From Chloroflexota bacterium (GTDB taxonomy: Bacteria; Chloroflexota; Anaerolineae; Anaerolineales; Villigracilaceae): a stretch of DNA of 64,000 bases. Numbering within the stretch: the stretch's first letter is position 1; each line of letters starts with the position of its first letter. The notes below the pieces were generated by a model. The model worked only from the letters and a program-made list of their open reading frames with translations, searched no databases and had not been told where the DNA came from. A program made the position numbers and the translations under genes. The stretch is from NCBI GenBank assembly GCA_021787595.1, contig JAJYLQ010000008.1:62001-126000 (forward strand), given 5' to 3'. Below are positions 35,001 through 43,268 of the stretch, piece by piece.

Positions 35001-36152
35001 ATGGCCGGGAATACGATCCTCGTTGTTGATTCAGATGCTGCCAGTCTAAACTACGTTTCGGCAGCTCTGAGCGAAGTGGGTCATCGCGTTCTGCAGGCCG
35101 CTTCGGGCAGGGAGGGTCTGGTCGTTGCCTGGCGGGATCATCCCGACATCATCGTGATGGATCCCGTGATGGCCGATTTGAAAGGGGAGGATTTCGCCGT
35201 CCGCCTGCGATCCGATGCCCGCACATCCAAAACCCCGCTCGTCGCACTCAGCAGCGATCCCGCTCAATCGCGCTCTCATTCCTGCATGGATGCGGGATTC
35301 AATGAATACCTGGTGAAGACGGCGCAGGTGGTCCCTGTCCTAGTGGCAGCGATTGGCCGTTTGGCCAGAACGGCAGTCTCAGTTACCAAAGAGGGCGGCT
35401 TGTTGATCGTGTTCTTGAGCGCCAAAGGCGGGACTGGCACATCATCCCTGTGCGCCAATATTGCCATGAACTTTGTCGCAAACCAACCTGAGGTGCGTGT
35501 CGCCGTGGCGGACATGGTCCTGCCGATTGGCTCAATCGCTGAGATCGTCGGCTACGCAGGCGACCAAAATCTGGTGACAGTTACCGGGATGCCATCTTCA
35601 GAGACAACGCCTGATTTCTTCCGTAAAGGCCTGACCGAAATGACCAACTGGCATTTTCACTTGCTGGCGGGTTCGCCCGACCCCGAAAGCGGGAACCAGC
35701 TCAACGTCGGGAGGATCGGCGATATCGTCCATTCGCTGAAGCTCGCCTACGACTTTGTCTTTCTCGATCTGGGCCGCTCGCTTTCACGCATCAGCCTGCC
35801 ATTGATCGAAAGCGCCGACCTGATCGTGATGATCGTCAGCACGGATTTGAGCACCGTGACACTCACAAAAACAGTCTGGGATTATTTGAAGACCAAAGGT
35901 TTACAGGCTTCATCCGTTTACCCGATCTTGAATCGCGCTGTGGGTCTGGAAGGATCGACCAAGGCCGAAGCGGAAAAGATCATTGGCATCGAAATCAAAA
36001 CAGCCATGCCCTACCTCGGCGGGAACTTCGCACTGGCGAACAATCTGCATCAGCCGATCACGGTCAAATTCCCGAACGATACGGCGGCTATTGTCTTGAA
36101 AGATGCGTCACAGCAGATGGCGAATCTGGCGAGACGCCTGCATTCAGGATAG
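35001..36152 (+). CDS. REC-domain TadZ/CpaE-like ATPase
   Basis: A 383-residue protein with an N-terminal receiver domain (ILVVDSDAAS, Asp of IIVMDPVMADLKG near 50, Lys of EYLVKTAQ near 105) and a C-terminal MinD/ParA-like ATPase domain. The P-loop is KGGTGTSSL near 141-149: the signature Lys is present but the GK of the GKT box is GT, as in the atypical TadZ/CpaE group. Walker B-like FVFLDLGRSLSRI follows. TadZ localises Tad pilus machinery at the pole, and CpaE does so in Caulobacter. Its receiver residues look intact, so phosphorylation by the upstream kinases is possible. It is seven bases after the OmpR-type regulator. Confidence 0.85.
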   Translation: MAGNTILVVDSDAASLNYVSAALSEVGHRVLQAASGREGLVVAWRDHPDIIVMDPVMADLKGEDFAVRLRSDARTSKTPLVALSSDPAQSRSHSCMDAGFNEYLVKTAQVVPVLVAAIGRLARTAVSVTKEGGLLIVFLSAKGGTGTSSLCANIAMNFVANQPEVRVAVADMVLPIGSIAEIVGYAGDQNLVTVTGMPSSETTPDFFRKGLTEMTNWHFHLLAGSPDPESGNQLNVGRIGDIVHSLKLAYDFVFLDLGRSLSRISLPLIESADLIVMIVSTDLSTVTLTKTVWDYLKTKGLQASSVYPILNRAVGLEGSTKAEAEKIIGIEIKTAMPYLGGNFALANNLHQPITVKFPNDTAAIVLKDASQQMANLARRLHSG

Positions 36153-36167
36153 AAAACGAGGCGTTCC

Positions 36168-36455
36168 ATGACGATCGAATATGATGAAAAGGGAAAATTC
36201 TTCACCGACGTGGTGACCAAGATCGCGGTGAGTGCCACCATCCAGACGACAAGCCAGTTGGTGCGCGGCAAGGTCCACGTGCGGCAGGGCGAGCGTCTGA
36301 AGGATGAATTGGACCGCGATGAACTCTTCCTCGCCATGACCGGGGCGTCCATCCTGGGAGCAGACGGCCAGGTTTTGTTCACGGCCCCCTTCCTGGCGGT
36401 ACGCCGCTCTCAAATCGTGTGGGTGATGCCCAGCGACGACGAGGCGAAGGAATAA
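36168..36455 (+). CDS. small protein of unknown function between tadZ and cpaF
   Basis: A 95-residue acidic protein I do not assign. It is predicted mostly beta: FFTDVVTKIAVSATIQT, LVRGKVHVRQGERLKDELD, FLAMTGASILGADGQVLF, FLAVRRSQIVWVMP. The G-x-V-H-V-R-x-G-x-R-L-x-D-E-L pattern suggests a small barrel, perhaps SH3- or Sm-like. No signal peptide or helix pair for the membrane is present. It has a good start context (AGGCGTTCC then ATG), stops immediately before the CpaF start codon and so is translated together with it. Its position suggests it is an accessory of the TadZ-CpaF pair. Confidence 0.8.
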   Translation: MTIEYDEKGKFFTDVVTKIAVSATIQTTSQLVRGKVHVRQGERLKDELDRDELFLAMTGASILGADGQVLFTAPFLAVRRSQIVWVMPSDDEAKE

Positions 36456-37781
36456 ATGACCCAGCCCGCATCACCGAATTCCGCGCGTTTTTCCTCTTCC
36501 GACCTTGCCAAACTAAAACGTTTCCTGATCGACGCCCTTTCGCGCGGGATCGAGAGCGAAGGGATCGCATTCGACCAGCGCGCGCCTTTCATCAAACAGC
36601 ATTTGAGGGGCGTTTATGAACAGGCGCATGTGAGCCTGCCGGAGGACATTCAGCGCGCGGTCTTTCAGGATGTGTTGAACGATATGATGGGGTATGGCCC
36701 GATCCAGCCGCTGCTCGACGACCCGGATGTCAGCGAAGTGATGGTCAACGGGCCAAAGAAAGTTTATATCGAAAAGAAGGGACAATTGACGCGCACCAAT
36801 GTGACGTTCGACGACGACGCGCATGTCCTGCGGATCATTGACCGCATCATCCTGCCCCTTGGCCGGCGCGTGGACCCTGACAGCCCCACCGTTGACGCGC
36901 GCCTGCCCGACGGCTCGCGCGTCAACGCGGTCGTCCCGCCGGTGGCGATTGACGGGCCTTCGATCACCATCCGCAAATTCCGCAAGGACAAACTCCAGAT
37001 TGCCCAGCTTGTCGAATACGGTTCGCTCACGCAGAGCATGGCCGAGTTTTTGCAGGCTTGCGTGATGGCGCGTTTGAACATCGTCATTTCAGGCGGGACT
37101 GGTTCGGGCAAGACCACGCTGCTTAACGTGCTGTCCGGCTTCATCCCGGAAAACGAGCGCATCCTCACCATCGAAGACGCGGCGGAGCTGCAGCTTCAAC
37201 AGGATCACGTATTGCGACTCGAAACCAAACCAGCCAACGTGGACGGCGGCGGCGCGACGACGATCCGTGACCTGGTCCGCAACTCGCTGCGTATGCGCCC
37301 CGACCGGATTGTGGTTGGCGAATGCCGCGGCGGCGAAGCGCTGGACATGCTGCAAGCCATGAACACCGGCCATGATGGTTCGCTGACTACGCTCCATGCC
37401 AATTCCCCGCGCGACGCGCTGTCGCGTCTCGAGACGCTGGTGCTGATGGCGGGCATGGATTTGCCGATCAAAGTGGTGCGCCAGCAGATTTCATCCGCGG
37501 TGGACCTCATCGTCCAGCAGACGCGCCTCAAAGACGGTGCGCGCAAGGTGACAGCCGTCACGGAGGTCGCCGGCATGGAAGGCGATACCATCGTTTTGAC
37601 CGATGTGTTCAAGTTCGAGCAGACCGGGATCGGCGAAGGCGGCAAAGTGCTTGGCGAACTGAAAGCCACCGGCATCCGTCCCATGTTCTCGGCGCGTCTG
37701 GAAACCGCCGGTTACAAGCTTGGCGCGGAAATCTTTGGAACCTCGATTGCAGACAGGTTGAACAGCCGCCAGCGGCGGTGA
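36456..37781 (+). CDS. cpaF: CpaF/TadA-type secretion ATPase
   Basis: A 441-residue hexameric ATPase of the GspE/VirB11 superfamily. An N-terminal helical domain (about 10-90) leads to [31 protein letters not shown], the CpaF hallmark; Walker A is [13 protein letters not shown] near 211, the Asp box [12 protein letters not shown] near 233, Walker [19 protein letters not shown] near 281, and the His box [16 protein letters not shown] near 301. CpaF powers assembly of Tad/Flp pili. No TadB, TadC, secretin, prepilin or peptidase gene lies in the window, so this is an orphan with its localiser, or the rest is elsewhere. It begins one base after the stop of the small protein. Confidence 0.93.
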   Translation: MTQPASPNSARFSSSDLAKLKRFLIDALSRGIESEGIAFDQRAPFIKQHLRGVYEQAHVSLPEDIQRAVFQDVLNDMMGYGPIQPLLDDPDVSEVMVNGPKKVYIEKKGQLTRTNVTFDDDAHVLRIIDRIILPLGRRVDPDSPTVDARLPDGSRVNAVVPPVAIDGPSITIRKFRKDKLQIAQLVEYGSLTQSMAEFLQACVMARLNIVISGGTGSGKTTLLNVLSGFIPENERILTIEDAAELQLQQDHVLRLETKPANVDGGGATTIRDLVRNSLRMRPDRIVVGECRGGEALDMLQAMNTGHDGSLTTLHANSPRDALSRLETLVLMAGMDLPIKVVRQQISSAVDLIVQQTRLKDGARKVTAVTEVAGMEGDTIVLTDVFKFEQTGIGEGGKVLGELKATGIRPMFSARLETAGYKLGAEIFGTSIADRLNSRQRR

Positions 37782-37797
37782 ATCAAAATCAGAAAAT

Positions 37798-37822
37798 GCA
37801 GGTCGCCCTCAGCGTGACCTGC
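37798..37822 (+). terminator. possible hairpin terminator after cpaF
   Basis: GCAGGTC (37798-37804) and GACCTGC (37816-37822) form a seven-pair stem, but no T-run follows, so it may be only an mRNA 3' end structure. Confidence 0.35.
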
Positions 37823-37975
37823 GGCTTCACAGATTGTCGTGCCGAAATCTTTTGGAGGCGGACATTCAAAGTTTTTTCCGCGTAAATTCGCGCTGTCCCG
37901 TCTTATCCGCGTACGGGATTGCGGCGGCACCCAGGGAGCCGTCAACTGCCTGCGAGGTTTATCAGCAACACGCAG

Positions 37976-37981
37976 TATAAT
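37976..37981 (+). promoter_or_regulatory. -10 box (TATAAT) of the HTH regulator gene
   Basis: CAGTATAAT ends 18 bases before the ATG at 38000. No clear -35 box is visible; the leader would be about ten bases. Confidence 0.55.
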
Positions 37982-37999
37982 TCAGCCAACGAGGCTTGC

Positions 38000-38677
38000 A
38001 TGGACACTCGCTCTCAGATCACACTTCGCACCAAAAAATTAGGCGTCCTGATCCGGGATGCCCGCCTCGCGGCGCGCCGGAACATTGATGAATGTGCCAG
38101 GGCCGTTGGCGTGACGAAAGGCGTCTTCCGTTCCTACGAAGAGGGAAACCGCGCGCCCTCGCTTCCCGAACTTGAAACGCTTGTGTATTATCTGAAACTC
38201 CCAATCCATCATTTCTGGGGCCAATCGTCCATCTCGGACGATGCGCCGCCGACCGAACCGCTCAACCTGCCGCGCCTCGTCGAGGTGCGCCAGCGCATGA
38301 TCGGCGCGCTGCTTCGTCAGGAACGCAACAACGCCAGCTTGTCCATCAAAGCGCTGACCCAGGAAACCGGAATTTCCGGCGCGCGCATCAAAGCGTATGA
38401 ATTGGGCGAACGTCCCATCCCGCTGCCTGAACTCGAAGCATTGCTCACCGCGTTGGGAGCGCGGGTTGACACCTTCTTCGATCAGAGCGGGCCGATCGGC
38501 CAATGGATGAACGACCAGAATGCCATGAAGCAGTTCCTCGATCTGCCCAAGGAATTGCAAAGCTTTGTCTGCCAGCCTGTCAATCGTCCGTACATCGAAT
38601 TGGCGGTGAAGCTCAGCTCCATGTCCACAGATAAACTTCGTTCGGTGGCCGAAGGTTTGCTCGATATCACGTTGTAA
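38000..38677 (+). CDS. XRE-family regulator with two HTH domains
   Basis: A 225-residue cytoplasmic regulator. Two Cro/CI-type helix-turn-helix units occur in tandem: LGVLIRDARLAARRNIDECARAVGVTKGVFRSYEEGNRAPSLPELETL (about residues 13-60) and LIKALTQETG-type NASLSIKALTQETGISGARIKAYELGERPIPLPELEALL (about 112-150), each followed by a phrase ending in the family's PxLxELxxL. The C-terminal 70 residues are helical and unassigned. The ATG at 38000 is chosen because it follows the -10 box by a short leader; the open frame extends upstream. It is the first gene after the TadZ-CpaF operon and precedes a TPR gene by 24 bases, so it may control the chain up to 42170. Confidence 0.85.
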   Translation: MDTRSQITLRTKKLGVLIRDARLAARRNIDECARAVGVTKGVFRSYEEGNRAPSLPELETLVYYLKLPIHHFWGQSSISDDAPPTEPLNLPRLVEVRQRMIGALLRQERNNASLSIKALTQETGISGARIKAYELGERPIPLPELEALLTALGARVDTFFDQSGPIGQWMNDQNAMKQFLDLPKELQSFVCQPVNRPYIELAVKLSSMSTDKLRSVAEGLLDITL

Positions 38678-38701
38678 ATTCTTGCGCGGCAGGAAAATTC
38701 C

Positions 38702-39232
38702 ATGACCACAGACTCTGAACTCAAAAAGTTGGCCGAAGAGGGAAAGCTTGCCTTCGAAGCTGGCAACTATGAAACCGCCGCGGACATGTTCGGAAACGCG
38801 GCAAAAGGTTATGCTTCGCTCGATGACCGCGTCAACGAAGCCGAAATGAAAAATAACCTGAGCGTCACGCTTCTGAAATTGGGGAAGCCGCAGGAGGCAC
38901 TCGACACGGTATCCGGCACCGACGCGGTATTTGCCGAAGCCAAAGATCTTAAACGCCAGGGAATGGCGGTGGGCAACCAGGCCTCCGCGCTCGAAGCTCT
39001 CAAGCGTTCCGACGAGGCGCTGGGCGCTTACGAAAGATCGGCTCAAATCTTTGCCGACGCGCATGAAGGCGATCTGCGTTCCATGGTGCTCAAATCTGCG
39101 GCGGGCATCAAACTCAAACGCGGCAAGGTTGCCGACTCCGCCGTCAAGATGGTTGGCTCGCTCGAAGCCAAGGAAAAGCCATCCATCTTCGACCGCCTCC
39201 TCAGGTTTATCGTTCGTCTCGTAGTGCGATGA
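38702..39232 (+). CDS. TPR-repeat protein
   Basis: A 176-residue soluble protein of tandem helical hairpins with the tetratricopeptide pattern: AEEGKLAFEAGNYETAADMFGNAAKGYAS (about 10-38), EAEMKNNLSVTLLKLGKPQEALDTV (about 45-70), GMAVGNQASALEALKRSDEALGAYERSAQIFAD (about 85-118). It ends in a basic helix with FDRLLRFIVRLVVR, which could bind membrane or a partner. TPR proteins are scaffolds; no partner can be named. The GNAT gene starts within its stop codon (ATGA), so the two are co-translated. Confidence 0.85.
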   Translation: MTTDSELKKLAEEGKLAFEAGNYETAADMFGNAAKGYASLDDRVNEAEMKNNLSVTLLKLGKPQEALDTVSGTDAVFAEAKDLKRQGMAVGNQASALEALKRSDEALGAYERSAQIFADAHEGDLRSMVLKSAAGIKLKRGKVADSAVKMVGSLEAKEKPSIFDRLLRFIVRLVVR

Positions 39233-40104
39233 TCTCAGTCCACCCTCCGGCGCTCAAGGCTGGTCAGCGAATCCGCCCGGCGGTCCACACGGATTATCAA
39301 CAAATTTCCGACCTGATCTTTTTCGAGGGACACGTTCATCGTCACCTCGATTGGCGCACGCCCCTCGAGTGGCTGGGATATTCACCGTATTGGGTGCTCG
39401 AAGAAGATGGACGCGTCGTGGCTGCGCTGGCCTGTCCGCCGGACCCGGAAGCAATTGCCTGGCTCCGGCTTTTTGTCCATGCCTCGCATCTTTCCGGACT
39501 CGAAGCCTGGTCGCCGTTATGGACGGCGGCGTGCAGCGAACTGACCCAACACGGCCGTGTCATTGTGGCGGCCATTGCCATGGAACGCTGGATGGATTCG
39601 CTTTTGATCGAAAGCGGATTTGCCCTGGCACATCACATTGTTTTGCTCGAATGGAATGACCAGCCTGTAACGCGTTATTCGATTCCCGCCGGTTTTAGCA
39701 TCCGAAGCATGAAGTTCGATGATCTGCCGCGCGTCGTCGAAGTGGACGCGGCGGCCTTTGATTCACTTTGGCGAAATTCATTGCCAGCGCTGAGCAAGGC
39801 ATTTTCGCAGGCGGTTTATGCTTCGGTCGTGGAAAACGCGTCGGGCATGGTCGGGTACCAGCTGGCGACGTGGAGTCCGCTTGGGGCGCACCTCGCCCGG
39901 CTTGCCGTCCGGCCTGAGGCGCAGGGTCTGGGCATCGGCGCAGTACTGGTCAATGACCTGATCGTCCGAATGCAAAACGGAGGCGCGACTCACATCACCG
40001 TCAACACGCAGGGAAACAACACTGTCTCGCTGGCCTTATATCAAAAGCTCGGCTTTCGCCGCACGGGAGAGCAATACCCGGTTTATTCGGTTCAGGTGGA
40101 GTGA
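39229..40104 (+). CDS. GNAT-family N-acetyltransferase (two GNAT-like halves)
   Basis: A 291-residue protein. The C-terminal half is a clear GNAT domain: FSIRSMKFDDLPRVVEVDAAAF near 153, then LARLAVRPEAQGLGIGAVLVNDLI near 220 with the acetyl-CoA loop Q-G-L-G-I-G, and NTQGNNTVSLALYQKLGFRRTG near 258. The N-terminal half has a similar strand pattern without a recognisable acetyl-CoA loop and is probably a degenerate second domain, as in several two-domain GNAT proteins. The substrate is unknown. It overlaps the TPR gene upstream and the V4R-like gene downstream by four bases each. Confidence 0.85.
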   Translation: MISVHPPALKAGQRIRPAVHTDYQQISDLIFFEGHVHRHLDWRTPLEWLGYSPYWVLEEDGRVVAALACPPDPEAIAWLRLFVHASHLSGLEAWSPLWTAACSELTQHGRVIVAAIAMERWMDSLLIESGFALAHHIVLLEWNDQPVTRYSIPAGFSIRSMKFDDLPRVVEVDAAAFDSLWRNSLPALSKAFSQAVYASVVENASGMVGYQLATWSPLGAHLARLAVRPEAQGLGIGAVLVNDLIVRMQNGGATHITVNTQGNNTVSLALYQKLGFRRTGEQYPVYSVQVE

Positions 40105-40733
40105 ACGTGACTCAACGGGATGACGCGGTGATTGTCAATACATTGGTGAGGCAGGCGCTGGTTTCAGCGCAGGAAGTCATGGGCGAAAATGGTTTGAATG
40201 CGGTCCTGCGCTCGAGCGGCCTGGAACGTTTTGTGGGGAACTTTCCGCCGGACGATTTGAATCCTTCAATTCAAGCCAGCCAATACGCCCGGTTCAACCA
40301 AGCCATCGAAGATTTTTACGGCCGCGGCGGACGCGGCATGTTGAGGCGCATCGGCAAGGCTTCGTTCCAATATGCGGTGCGCGAGCAGGCCGCTTTGCTG
40401 GGCATTGCAGGCGCGGCATTGAAGCTGCTGCCGGAAAAACAGCGCATCAAATTTATTTTGAACAGCATGGTCGGCGCGCTCAAGAAAACCAACGCGCAGG
40501 TGGAAGCATGGGTGGATGAAAGCGGCGGCAAAATTGCATATCTCGAGTCGACTTGCGCGATCTGCCACGGGCGCAAAAGTGCGGGACCGATTTGCCATCT
40601 CTACGTTGGTTCGATTGGCGAGGCGGTGCAATGGGCAGCCGGCAGGCCGCACGAAATCATCGAGACGCATTGCATGGCAAAAGGCGATCCTTATTGCCGC
40701 TTTGAAGTCGGCGAGGCAACAGCCGGTGAATGA
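40101..40733 (+). CDS. V4R-domain-like sensor protein, first copy
   Basis: A 210-residue soluble protein. Its C-terminal 60 residues read STCAICHGRKSAGPICHLYVGSIGEAVQWAAGRPHEIIETHCMAKGDPYCRFEV, matching the 4-vinyl reductase (V4R) small-molecule-binding domain, in which a C..C / CH..G..GE..W..G / E..C...GD..C.F pattern surrounds a ligand or metal site. Cys at about 153, 156, 164, 188 and 195 are conserved. Residues 1-140 contain a helical part with FYGRGGRGMLRRIGKASF. V4R domains occur in regulators of aromatic or bacteriochlorophyll metabolism; the ligand here is unknown. It starts at a GTG inside the GNAT stop codon and overlaps a paralogue. Confidence 0.78.
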   Translation: MNVTQRDDAVIVNTLVRQALVSAQEVMGENGLNAVLRSSGLERFVGNFPPDDLNPSIQASQYARFNQAIEDFYGRGGRGMLRRIGKASFQYAVREQAALLGIAGAALKLLPEKQRIKFILNSMVGALKKTNAQVEAWVDESGGKIAYLESTCAICHGRKSAGPICHLYVGSIGEAVQWAAGRPHEIIETHCMAKGDPYCRFEVGEATAGE

Positions 40734-41337
40734 GGCTTTTGTTCCATCCCGTTTTCTGCTCGTGTTCGTCGAAACCCTTTCGGCAGATATTGGACGGCGA
40801 AATTTGACCGCGGTGCTGGAAAAGGATGGCCTGCCAACCGATTGGACCGATCCTGCTCATTTATCTTCGCTGGATGAAGAACATTCCGCCGAAGTCTATG
40901 CCGGACTGCAATCGGCTTTGCGGACTTATTACGGGCGCGGCGCCCGCGGGACTCTCATCCGCATCGGGAGCAAGATGTGGAATCGTTTGCTGAACGATGC
41001 CGCTTTTGGCGCGAAGGCGCAAGCCGCGCTGGTGCATGGACTTCCCATGCCTGCGCGGCACAAACCTGCGCTCGAACTTCTCGCCGGCTTGATGAGCGCT
41101 CGAAAGGGAGACGTTACTGTCCATACCCTCGACCTGGATTTTTTGCTGGCGGATCACGCAAGCCCGGCAACTTTGGGCCAGAAAGATTCCACTTCGATTT
41201 GTTATGTCACACTTGGATTGATCCGTGAGGCGCTTTATTGGGCGGCGGGGAAGGAGTACGATATCGAAGAAACATCCTGCCGCGCGGCAGGCGCCCGCGA
41301 TTGCGAATTCAAAATCACTGTGGGAGGTTCATCATGA
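40726..41337 (+). CDS. V4R-domain-like sensor protein, second copy
   Basis: A 203-residue paralogue of the preceding gene. The shared scaffold shows as YYGRGARGTLIRIGSKMWNRLL near 68-89 (compare FYGRGGRGMLRRIGKASF) and a C-terminal ICYVTLGLIREALYWAAGKEYDIEETSCRAAGARDCEFKI. It keeps the last two Cys and the GL..ALYW..G block but has lost the first C..C pair and the CH of copy one, so it may bind a different ligand or none. The GTG at 40726 is chosen: it overlaps the stop of copy one by eight bases and gives a protein of matching length; the longer frame upstream is a shadow of copy one. The hydrolase gene starts within its stop codon. Confidence 0.75.
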   Translation: MNEAFVPSRFLLVFVETLSADIGRRNLTAVLEKDGLPTDWTDPAHLSSLDEEHSAEVYAGLQSALRTYYGRGARGTLIRIGSKMWNRLLNDAAFGAKAQAALVHGLPMPARHKPALELLAGLMSARKGDVTVHTLDLDFLLADHASPATLGQKDSTSICYVTLGLIREALYWAAGKEYDIEETSCRAAGARDCEFKITVGGSS

Positions 41338-42170
41338 AAACGTTCGAGTCTGGCTGGCAGAGCCGGGATGGCATAAAGTTCCATGTGCTTGGCTGGGAGC
41401 CGGATACAAAACCCAGGGCTGTCGTTTGCCTTGTTCATGGACACGGCGAACATGTGGGACGCTTTGCCCGCGTGGGAGAAGCTTTTACCAAAGCGGGTTA
41501 TGTTCTTGCCGGCTTTGATGCGCGCGGACATGGAAAGTCCGGCGGCCAGCGCGGTCACACGCCGTCCTACGATGCCTTGATGGATGACATTGCCGATTTC
41601 CTGGGGCAAATGGATGCGCGTTATCCCGGCTTGCCGCGATTTTTGTACGGTCACAGCATGGGCGGGAATGAGGTGATCAATTATGCGCTGCGCCGCAAAC
41701 CGGATTTGCCCGGCGTGATTGCCACCGGCCCGTGGCTGAAGCTGGCGTTCGAGCCGCCTGCCATGCAGGTCACGCTGGGACGCATGATGAACAACATCGC
41801 ACCGGGATTTACGCAAAAGTCCGGGTTGGAAACGGCCGCGCTTTCGCATGATCCAAATGTTGTGAAGGCCTACGAGGCTGATCCGCTGGTGCATGATAAG
41901 ATCTCGGCGCGGCTTTTCGTCGCGATGTATGAATCCGGATCGTGGGCGTTGGACCATGCCGCGGAGTTTCCGCTTCCTCTTTTGTTGATGCACGGCACAG
42001 CGGACCGCCTGACCTCGGCCGAGGCGAGCCGCCAGTTTGCAGAGCGCGGCGGAAGGAATGTCACGTGGCGTGCGTGGGACGGCCTTTATCACGAAATCCA
42101 TAACGAGCCGGAAAAGGCCGAAGTCCTCAAAGTGATGATTGACTGGATGAATGCGCGATTGAAAAAGTAA
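41334..42170 (+). CDS. alpha/beta hydrolase (monoacylglycerol lipase-like)
   Basis: A 278-residue serine hydrolase of the lysophospholipase/monoglyceride lipase type. The oxyanion region is VCLVHGHGEHVGRFARVGEAF near 31-51, with GFDARGHGKSGGQRGH near 60-75. The nucleophile elbow is GHSMGG near 108 (Ser about 110), the acid is likely Asp of HGTADRLTSAEAS near 222 and the base His of GLYHEIHNEPEK near 250. It lacks a signal peptide and should act in the cytoplasm on acyl esters. It overlaps the second V4R-like gene by four bases after a GGGAGG ribosome site, which suggests it acts with that sensor pair. Confidence 0.88.
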   Translation: MKTFESGWQSRDGIKFHVLGWEPDTKPRAVVCLVHGHGEHVGRFARVGEAFTKAGYVLAGFDARGHGKSGGQRGHTPSYDALMDDIADFLGQMDARYPGLPRFLYGHSMGGNEVINYALRRKPDLPGVIATGPWLKLAFEPPAMQVTLGRMMNNIAPGFTQKSGLETAALSHDPNVVKAYEADPLVHDKISARLFVAMYESGSWALDHAAEFPLPLLLMHGTADRLTSAEASRQFAERGGRNVTWRAWDGLYHEIHNEPEKAEVLKVMIDWMNARLKK

Positions 42171-42221
42171 AGCCCTGCATCCCGCTTCCAAATTACAGAT
42201 AAAACACAACAAGGAGATTCG

Positions 42222-43019
42222 ATGAGCAAAAAAGACCGGGAAGGCACGAGCAAGCGCCAGGAATTCCGTGAGAAACGCCGGCGCGCCGAACAACGCAACC
42301 GCCTGATTTGGATCGGCTTGATTATCGCCGGCGCGCTGCTGGTGGCGTTCTTTTTGATCTACCCGCAGATCAAACCGATCGCGGCGATCCAGCCTGCGGC
42401 AGCGGAGACGCGTCCCAGTGTGAATCGCAATTCGACGGGCGACCCGAACGCGCCCGTCAAGCTGGGGGAATTCTCCGATTTTCAATGTCCATACTGCAAA
42501 CAATTCTGGCAGACGACCGAGCCGCAGATTATTGCGGCTTACGTCAAAACGGGCAAAGTGTATTATACCGATCATTCGGCGGGCAACTTTATTAGCGATA
42601 ATGCCAACAAGGCGAACGGCGGGAACGACACCGAATCGCAGGATTCGGCGACGGCGGCCCTTTGCGCTGCGGACCAAAACAAATACTGGCAGATGCACGA
42701 TGCGCTCTTCACCAACGTGCTTGGCGAGGCGGATGGAATCTCCTTTACGGCGCGCCGTCTGCAGGCCATTGCCCAAAGCATCGGGCTGGATATGAACGCC
42801 TATAATTCCTGCTTCGACAGCCATAAATATTTGAGCCAGGTCAATCAGGATTTGAAGGATGCAGAAGCCGCAGGTATGCAGGGCACGCCTTTCTTTGTTA
42901 TCAGCTATATTCCCAAAGGCCAGACGCAGCCGGTCACGACCACGCTGGATGGTGCGCAGCCGTTCAGCGCCTTCCAGCAGGCATTCGACAAGGCTTTGAG
43001 CGCGGCGGGCGCACGATAA
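42222..43019 (+). CDS. membrane-anchored DsbA-like thioredoxin-fold protein, first copy
   Basis: A 265-residue protein with a highly charged cytoplasmic N-terminus (MSKKDREGTSKRQEFREKRRR), one membrane segment (about 27-46) and an extracytoplasmic thioredoxin-fold domain of the DsbA/thioredoxin_4 family. The active site is CPYC in FSDFQCPYCKQFW near 86-98, a helical insertion has further Cys residues (ALCAADQ, YNSCFD), and the cis-Pro loop is GTPFFVI near 220. It would oxidise or isomerise disulfides in exported proteins. A good AAGGAGA ribosome site precedes the ATG. A close paralogue lies 250 bases downstream after a terminator. Confidence 0.92.
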   Translation: MSKKDREGTSKRQEFREKRRRAEQRNRLIWIGLIIAGALLVAFFLIYPQIKPIAAIQPAAAETRPSVNRNSTGDPNAPVKLGEFSDFQCPYCKQFWQTTEPQIIAAYVKTGKVYYTDHSAGNFISDNANKANGGNDTESQDSATAALCAADQNKYWQMHDALFTNVLGEADGISFTARRLQAIAQSIGLDMNAYNSCFDSHKYLSQVNQDLKDAEAAGMQGTPFFVISYIPKGQTQPVTTTLDGAQPFSAFQQAFDKALSAAGAR

Positions 43020-43035
43020 AATACAGGGTTCAAGT

Positions 43036-43070
43036 CGAAAGGATGCAGACTTTTCTGCATCCTTTTTGAT
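43036..43070 (+). terminator. Rho-independent terminator
   Basis: GGATGCAG (43041-43048), loop ACTTTT, CTGCATCC (43055-43062) and five T residues; an outer GTCGAA/TTCGAC pair extends the stem. It separates the two DsbA-like genes. Confidence 0.88.
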
Positions 43071-43163
43071 TCGACCTCATATAAAAAGAACATAAGACTT
43101 TATATTATGTTCTGGACAAAAGGTCTCGAACATGGGAAAATCTCCCGCCAAGACCCAAACATT

Positions 43164-43253
43164 GGACCTCTTGCATAAGTGCTCTCGCTGCCGTCCCCGG
43201 CGGCGAGGATGCCGCCTCGAGCCGAGCGATTTATCGACTTTTGCAAGAAGTCT
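43164..43253 (+). mobile_element. MITE-like element between the DsbA-like genes
   Basis: A 90-base unit with terminal inverted repeats (left GGACCTCTTGCATAAGTGC, right end the reverse complement of AGACTTCTTGCAAAAGTCG, 14 of 19 positions matching) and an ATT on each side (43161-43163 and 43254-43256), as a 3-base target duplication. The interior holds a GGCGGC/GCCGCC hairpin and no gene. Confidence 0.45.
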
Positions 43254-43268
43254 ATTATGAGGTGACGA

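Noticed and set aside
35001-37781. Complete Tad pilus locus
   Set aside because: Only the localiser and ATPase genes are present; no tadB, tadC, secretin, prepilin or peptidase.
43036-43268. Small RNA gene between the DsbA-like genes
   Set aside because: The hairpins are explained by a terminator and the MITE-like element, and no promoter is visible.
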